12,752 nt of DNA from Nitrospirota bacterium. Lineage in GTDB: Bacteria; Nitrospirota; Thermodesulfovibrionia; Thermodesulfovibrionales; JdFR-88. Positions 9,575 to 12,752 of this stretch are shown here, piece after piece; positions within the stretch are counted from its first letter, which is position 1, and the number at the start of each line of letters is the position of its first letter. Both the position numbers and the translations under genes were made by a program. The stretch is from NCBI GenBank assembly GCA_021812785.1, contig JAKAMR010000074.1, forward strand, positions 1-12,752, in the 5' to 3' direction. The notes beneath the pieces were generated by a model. It was given only the letters and a program-made list of their open reading frames with translations, was not told the origin of the DNA and ran no database searches.

Positions 9575-11581
9575 TCATTGCGCCGTTCGCCTGTCCAGGA
9601 CCTCCCTCACCTTTGAGATAAGCACCCCGGGGGCGACCGGCTTCAGGACGAAGTTCATTCCGGTTTCCTCAAATCCGTTTCCGCTTATGACGTCAGGCGC
9701 ATAGCCGCTCATGAAGATGACCTTCGTGGACGGCTCTGTCCGCCTTATCTGCTCGAAGGCCTCCTTTCCCCCCATCCTGGGCATGATGACGTCCAGCAGG
9801 GCAAGACGGATATCTTTGCTGTTTGCCGTGAACTTCTCAACGGCGTCCAGCCCGTTTTCCGCCTCTATCACCATGTATCCGTATTCACGCAGGATGGTGC
9901 TCGTGAGCTGCCGCAGCATGGTGTCATCTTCGGCCACAAGTATGGTTTCAGACCCCCCTTGGGGAGCGTCCTTTTCCTCCAGGTCCTTTTTTGGGCCCAT
10001 GGCTTCAGGGGCATCTATAAGCGGCAGATATATGTTGAAGGTCGTGCCGATTCCGGGCTCGCTTTGGACCTCGATGCCTCCGCCATGCTGCTCTATTATT
10101 CCGTAGGTCATGGAAAGGCCCAGCCCGGTCCCCTTGCCCACTTCCTTTGTCGTAAAAAAAGGGTCAAAGATCCTCTTGGCGGTCTGTGCCTCCATCCCGG
10201 TGCCCGTGTCCGTCACCGAGATAACGGCGTACCTGCCAGCCCTGAGATTGCCGCCCCCGATGTGCCCGTCATCCAGGTCCGCTGCCCTGGCCTGTATAAC
10301 AAGGAACCCTCCTCCAGGCATTGCGTCCTTGGCATTTGCCACCAGGTTCATGAGGACCTGTTCTATCTGGCCGCTGTCGGCCATTACGACAAGGTCATCG
10401 CAGGCGCACCTGACCACAAGCTCGATGTCTTCCCTTATCAGCCTCAGAAGGAGTTTTTCAACCCCTTTTATCAACGCGTTTAGCTCAACGGGGCAAAGGC
10501 TTATGGTCTGTTTCCTGCTGAATGCCAGAAGGCTTTTGACCAGTTTTGCCGCTCTCCGGGAGGCGGAGAGGATATGGTCCACGTAATTTTTGAGGGATGG
10601 ATTTCCGTTGACCTTGGCTTCAAGCAGGTCGGCATAGCCGATTATGGCAGACAGTATGTTGTTGAAATCATGAGAGATGCCCCCGGCCAGCTGGCCCACG
10701 GCTTCCATTTTCTGCGCCTGCCTAAGCTGCTCCTCCAGCCTTTTTTGCCGGGTTATGTCGGTGGTAATGCCAAGAAGGGCCGTGATCTTCCCGCTTGCGT
10801 CCCTGAAGGGCACGGCCTGCGTCAGGAGCCGCCGGGCTGTCCCCTTTAAACCCATGATCTCAAACTCAAGTGAGCCAGGCTCGCCTTTGAAGACCTTCCC
10901 AGTAAGCGCCTTAAAGGCATCCCTGTATTCCGGCATGACCAGGCCCGAGACCTGCTTGCCCTTTACCTGCTCGAAGGAGTCTGCCTCTATCATGGCCAGC
11001 CCCGAAGGGTTCATGGCCAGAAGCGCCCCGTCCGGGGCAATGAGCTTTACACACTGGGGCTCGGACTCTATTATCATCCTCAGCCGGCTTTCGCTTTCCT
11101 TAAGCGCCTCCTCCAGGTTTTTTCTCTCGGTGATGTCCTGGAAGGTTTCGGTAACAAAGAGCAGCCGTCCTTCGGGGTCATAGGCCGGGGCGGCGCTGAA
11201 GATCATGTGCCTGTCAGTTCCGCCCAGATTGCGGAACCACCCCTCGGACTCAAGCCCCTTGTTGACCAGCCTGGAGTGGGAATGGACAGCGAACAGGCTG
11301 TCTATTCCCTCATAATTTCCATCTATTATCATGTCCGCAAGGGTTGGGCGCTTTTCGGGATGGAAAGGCCTCCAGTGGTCCCGGGTGCCTATCACGGCCT
11401 CGGCCTTCACCCCGGTGAGTTCCTCGCAGGCCTTGTTCCAGACGACCACCTCGTGGTCCACATTGAGCACGAAGGCGGCTACCGACAGATTTTCGATCAG
11501 GCAGGCATGCAAAGCCTCCGCCTTTTTACTCCAGTCCGAGGCATTTGCCGCGGCGCTCCGCCCGTTCCGGCCGGTTTCCAA
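9575..11581 (-). CDS. PAS-PAS hybrid sensor histidine kinase with C-terminal receiver domain
   Basis: The 668-residue protein has two PAS sensor domains (about 25-150 and 165-280), a histidine phosphotransfer region with GGISHDFNN (H304), and an ATP-binding domain. The latter shows NLVANAKDAM (N416), DTGTGM (458-463), FDPFFTTK and GKGTGLGLS (482-490). A receiver domain (about 545-665) has acidic E551/D552, the phosphate-accepting D597 in LLDVIMP, S625 and K647. All catalytic residues are present. No membrane segment or signal peptide is visible, so it is probably cytoplasmic and senses an internal signal through PAS, perhaps redox state or a ligand. No Cys or His pattern shows a cofactor. The start is TTG at 11581 with AAGGA nine bases upstream; no better start is seen. 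No DNA-binding partner regulator is nearby. It is divergent from the cytochrome gene. Confidence 0.93.
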   Translation of the reverse strand: METGRNGRSAAANASDWSKKAEALHACLIENLSVAAFVLNVDHEVVVWNKACEELTGVKAEAVIGTRDHWRPFHPEKRPTLADMIIDGNYEGIDSLFAVHSHSRLVNKGLESEGWFRNLGGTDRHMIFSAAPAYDPEGRLLFVTETFQDITERKNLEEALKESESRLRMIIESEPQCVKLIAPDGALLAMNPSGLAMIEADSFEQVKGKQVSGLVMPEYRDAFKALTGKVFKGEPGSLEFEIMGLKGTARRLLTQAVPFRDASGKITALLGITTDITRQKRLEEQLRQAQKMEAVGQLAGGISHDFNNILSAIIGYADLLEAKVNGNPSLKNYVDHILSASRRAAKLVKSLLAFSRKQTISLCPVELNALIKGVEKLLLRLIREDIELVVRCACDDLVVMADSGQIEQVLMNLVANAKDAMPGGGFLVIQARAADLDDGHIGGGNLRAGRYAVISVTDTGTGMEAQTAKRIFDPFFTTKEVGKGTGLGLSMTYGIIEQHGGGIEVQSEPGIGTTFNIYLPLIDAPEAMGPKKDLEEKDAPQGGSETILVAEDDTMLRQLTSTILREYGYMVIEAENGLDAVEKFTANSKDIRLALLDVIMPRMGGKEAFEQIRRTEPSTKVIFMSGYAPDVISGNGFEETGMNFVLKPVAPGVLISKVREVLDRRTAQ

Positions 11582-11629
11582 ATGGTTTTTCCTTTTTTTA
11601 AAAAAATCAATTTAATTAAAAACCAATGG

Positions 11630-11659
11630 ATTATTTTAAAAAAAGCGATGCATTGTCAA
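11630..11659 (-). promoter_or_regulatory. Sigma70-type promoter of the hybrid sensor kinase
   Basis: On the - strand a perfect -35 TTGACA (11654-11659) is followed after 18 bases by AATAAT (11630-11635), five of six matches to the -10. Transcription would start near 11623, about 42 bases before the TTG start, in an AT-rich leader. Confidence 0.6.
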
Positions 11660-11668
11660 GTCCCATAT

Positions 11669-11710
11669 GAAAAAACAAGGTCCTTTAAAGCTCAAGTTTT
11701 AGAGCCTTGT
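11669..11710 (-). other. Terminator-like hairpin upstream of the sensor kinase promoter
   Basis: ACAAG (11675-11679) pairs with CTTGT (11706-11710), and inside GCTC (11690-11693) pairs with GAGC (11702-11705). A 10-base bulge lies on one side. Read on the - strand the hairpin is followed by six T. It could stop an antisense transcript coming from the cytochrome side, or act as a protein-binding palindrome. The stem is weak. Confidence 0.3.
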
Positions 11711-11763
11711 CCGTCAGGGTTTTGCAGGCCGAGTAAAGCCGGTTATTTGGATAAAAGAAGAAT

Positions 11764-11810
11764 TTTCAGGACCGTCTCCGGTCTGGCCCTGTATGGCCCG
11801 TCAACTGAAA
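11764..11810. other. 47-bp potential three-way-junction fold in the divergent intergenic region
   Basis: TTTCAG (11764-11769) pairs with CTGAAA (11805-11810). Between them lie two adjacent hairpins: GACCG-TCTC-CGGTC (11770-11783) and GGCC-CTGTAT-GGCC (11785-11798). This packing suggests a folded RNA leader or a complex operator. It lies upstream of the promoter proposed at 11842-11871, so as a leader it would need an earlier transcription start. No match to c-di-GMP, SAM or other riboswitch signatures was recognised. Confidence 0.35.
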
Positions 11811-11841
11811 TTTTGATTCTTATAAGGCCTATAAATTAATG

Positions 11842-11871
11842 TAGACACAATGACGTTTTTTAGCATAGAAT
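11842..11871 (+). promoter_or_regulatory. Candidate promoter of the multiheme cytochrome gene
   Basis: TAGACA (11842-11847) and TAGAAT (11866-11871) are 18 bases apart, each matching five of six consensus positions. Transcription would start near 11878, with a leader of about 45 bases. The direct repeat GGCCTAT occurs at 11826-11832 and 11875-11881, on either side of the promoter, and might be an operator. Confidence 0.4.
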
Positions 11872-11922
11872 AATGGCCTATTGATCCTTGGTCTATTGGC
11901 CCAGAAGGGGGAAAAAGCGGAA

Positions 11923-12752
11923 ATGGCGAAGCGGTGTATCGGTGTTTTCGGTGTATTTACATTGGCGGTTTTCCTGGTTTTTCTTTCCGGTCTAGGGGCA
12001 GGGGCGGCGGCGCCTGCCGGTATTGGCAGAATAGGAAAAGAGGGCTGTGTAACGAGCAAGTGCCACAGCAACTTTGGGACTGACAAGTTTATCCATGGCC
12101 CCGTTGCGGCTGGTGATTGCCTTTTCTGCCATCAGCAGACGTCGAAGCACAAATTCAAGCCTGTTCCAGACCCTGTTTCTCAGCTCTGCTACAAGTGCCA
12201 TCAGAGAATGGACACGGCGCGCCATGTCCATCCGCCGGTGAAGGCCGGCGCATGCACGGCATGCCACAGTCCCCACCAGTCCCCGTACAAGTTCCAGTTG
12301 CGGGCTGCCGAGGGACAGAACCTCTGCTTCATGTGCCACGACAAGAAAAGAATGGCCGGCCCATTTAAGCACGGGCCGGCCGCAACCGGCCAGTGTACCA
12401 TATGCCACAACCCCCATGGCTCCCCTTACCCCAAGATGCTCTTTGCAAGAGGAAACAATCTCTGTCTTACCTGCCACACCGACAAGGCGGATGAACTGAA
12501 AAATGACAAATACATCCATCCCGCCGTGGAGCTTGGATGCATTAACTGCCATAGCCCGCACAGCGCGGGCTACAAGTACAATCTGAGGGCCGACCGTCAT
12601 GAGGCCCTTTGCTTCAGATGCCACACCGGCAAAAAGCAGCAGGTGGAGGACTCAAAGACGAAGCATGGCGCCATTACCGAGACCAAGAAAAAATGTCTCA
12701 ACTGCCACAACCCTCATGGCTCGAACCTCCCCAAGATGCTCCTGAAAAAACC
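11923..12752 (+). CDS. Secreted multiheme c-type cytochrome, doubled-CXXCH family (3' end cut by the window)
   Basis: The first 276 residues of an exported electron-transfer protein are visible. Residues 1-30 are a signal peptide: basic MAKR, a hydrophobic stretch at 5-24, then GAGAAA before the likely cleavage site. Ten heme-attachment motifs follow. The first is CVTSKCH (residue 42), of the C-X4-CH type. Nine are CXXCH, with first Cys at 12118, 12187, 12253, 12325, 12394, 12463, 12538, 12610 and 12694. They come in pairs about 21-24 residues apart, with paired units about 47-52 residues apart. A His in HGP, HPP, HGP, HPA and HGA precedes each unit and is a probable distal heme ligand. The start ATG has AAGGGGG about 11-13 bases upstream. 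I infer a periplasmic or extracellular electron carrier in anaerobic respiration; its partner is unknown. Confidence 0.93.
   Translation, partial: MAKRCIGVFGVFTLAVFLVFLSGLGAGAAAPAGIGRIGKEGCVTSKCHSNFGTDKFIHGPVAAGDCLFCHQQTSKHKFKPVPDPVSQLCYKCHQRMDTARHVHPPVKAGACTACHSPHQSPYKFQLRAAEGQNLCFMCHDKKRMAGPFKHGPAATGQCTICHNPHGSPYPKMLFARGNNLCLTCHTDKADELKNDKYIHPAVELGCINCHSPHSAGYKYNLRADRHEALCFRCHTGKKQQVEDSKTKHGAITETKKKCLNCHNPHGSNLPKMLLKK

Larger units (their letters stand above)
11582..11922. other. 341-bp divergent intergenic region without a gene
   Basis: This region separates the sensor kinase and the cytochrome genes. It is more AT-rich than its surroundings, especially at 11582-11680. It holds the kinase promoter, a terminator-like hairpin, a possible three-way-junction fold, the candidate cytochrome promoter and paired GGCCTAT repeats. 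No convincing coding frame is present. A short - strand frame entering from the cytochrome side (11829-12086) is a shadow. Confidence 0.7.

Noticed and set aside
9548..9575. Terminator between tRNA-Leu and the kinase gene end
   Set aside because: A run of eight T is present on the + strand, but the nearest palindrome (GGTCCATGGGCC) is short and separated from it by eight bases.
9381..9578. 65-codon - strand frame antisense to tRNA-Leu, containing [12 protein letters not shown]
   Set aside because: This is a common false gene produced by translating the complement of a tRNA. The tRNA explains the whole sequence.
11682..11922. GEMM (c-di-GMP or cGAMP) riboswitch before the cytochrome
   Set aside because: The typical conserved segments with the GAAA tetraloop and the ACGCAAAGCC-like core are not present.
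11992..12624. 210-codon - strand frame opposite the cytochrome
   Set aside because: The + strand frame has a signal peptide and ten heme motifs, so the opposite frame is a shadow.

Overview
The window reads as a stretch of bacterial chromosome: ordinary housekeeping genes on both strands, moderately GC-rich, tightly packed, with no phage or transposase genes. The gene set points to an anaerobic or metal- or sulfur-respiring bacterium of the Nitrospirota or Desulfobacterota kind. The evidence for this is a secreted multiheme c-type cytochrome of the doubled-CXXCH class, a PAS-PAS hybrid histidine kinase, the non-mevalonate isoprenoid genes, and an AhcY of the short Thermotoga/archaeal form. 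The assignment is an inference from gene style, not a proof.

Left part (1-3149, + strand): the 3' end of an HtrA/DegP-type serine protease, then a YacL-like membrane PIN-TRAM protein, ispD and ispF. The order yacL-ispD-ispF is the one known from Bacillus subtilis. The three genes lie close together and probably form one operon. They are followed by a 206-bp intergenic stretch containing a 135-bp inverted-repeat element (3155-3289) that could fold into nested stems. I regard this as one of the two most interesting unexplained pieces of the window.

Middle part (3356-9263, - strand): read in the direction of transcription, ftsK, then metK and ahcY (2 bp apart), a strong intrinsic terminator, and rlmN. 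MetK makes S-adenosylmethionine (SAM), RlmN is a SAM-consuming radical-SAM RNA methyltransferase, and AhcY removes the S-adenosylhomocysteine (SAH) left after ordinary methyl transfer. The middle block is therefore largely SAM metabolism next to the chromosome-segregation motor FtsK.

Right part (9264-12752): a tRNA-Leu(GAG) gene on the + strand, converging on a PAS-PAS-kinase-receiver hybrid sensor on the - strand. The sensor starts at a TTG codon behind a good sigma70-type promoter. Divergent from it, across a 341-bp intergenic region with several inverted repeats, begins a secreted cytochrome with ten heme-binding motifs in 276 visible residues. It runs off the right edge. The sensor has no output domain of its own; a link to expression of the cytochrome is possible but only inferred.

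No CRISPR array, insertion sequence, prophage gene or biosynthetic cluster is visible. The candidates for something undescribed are the 3155-3289 element, the folded intergenic region before the cytochrome, and the alternating A-B-A-B architecture of the cytochrome itself.
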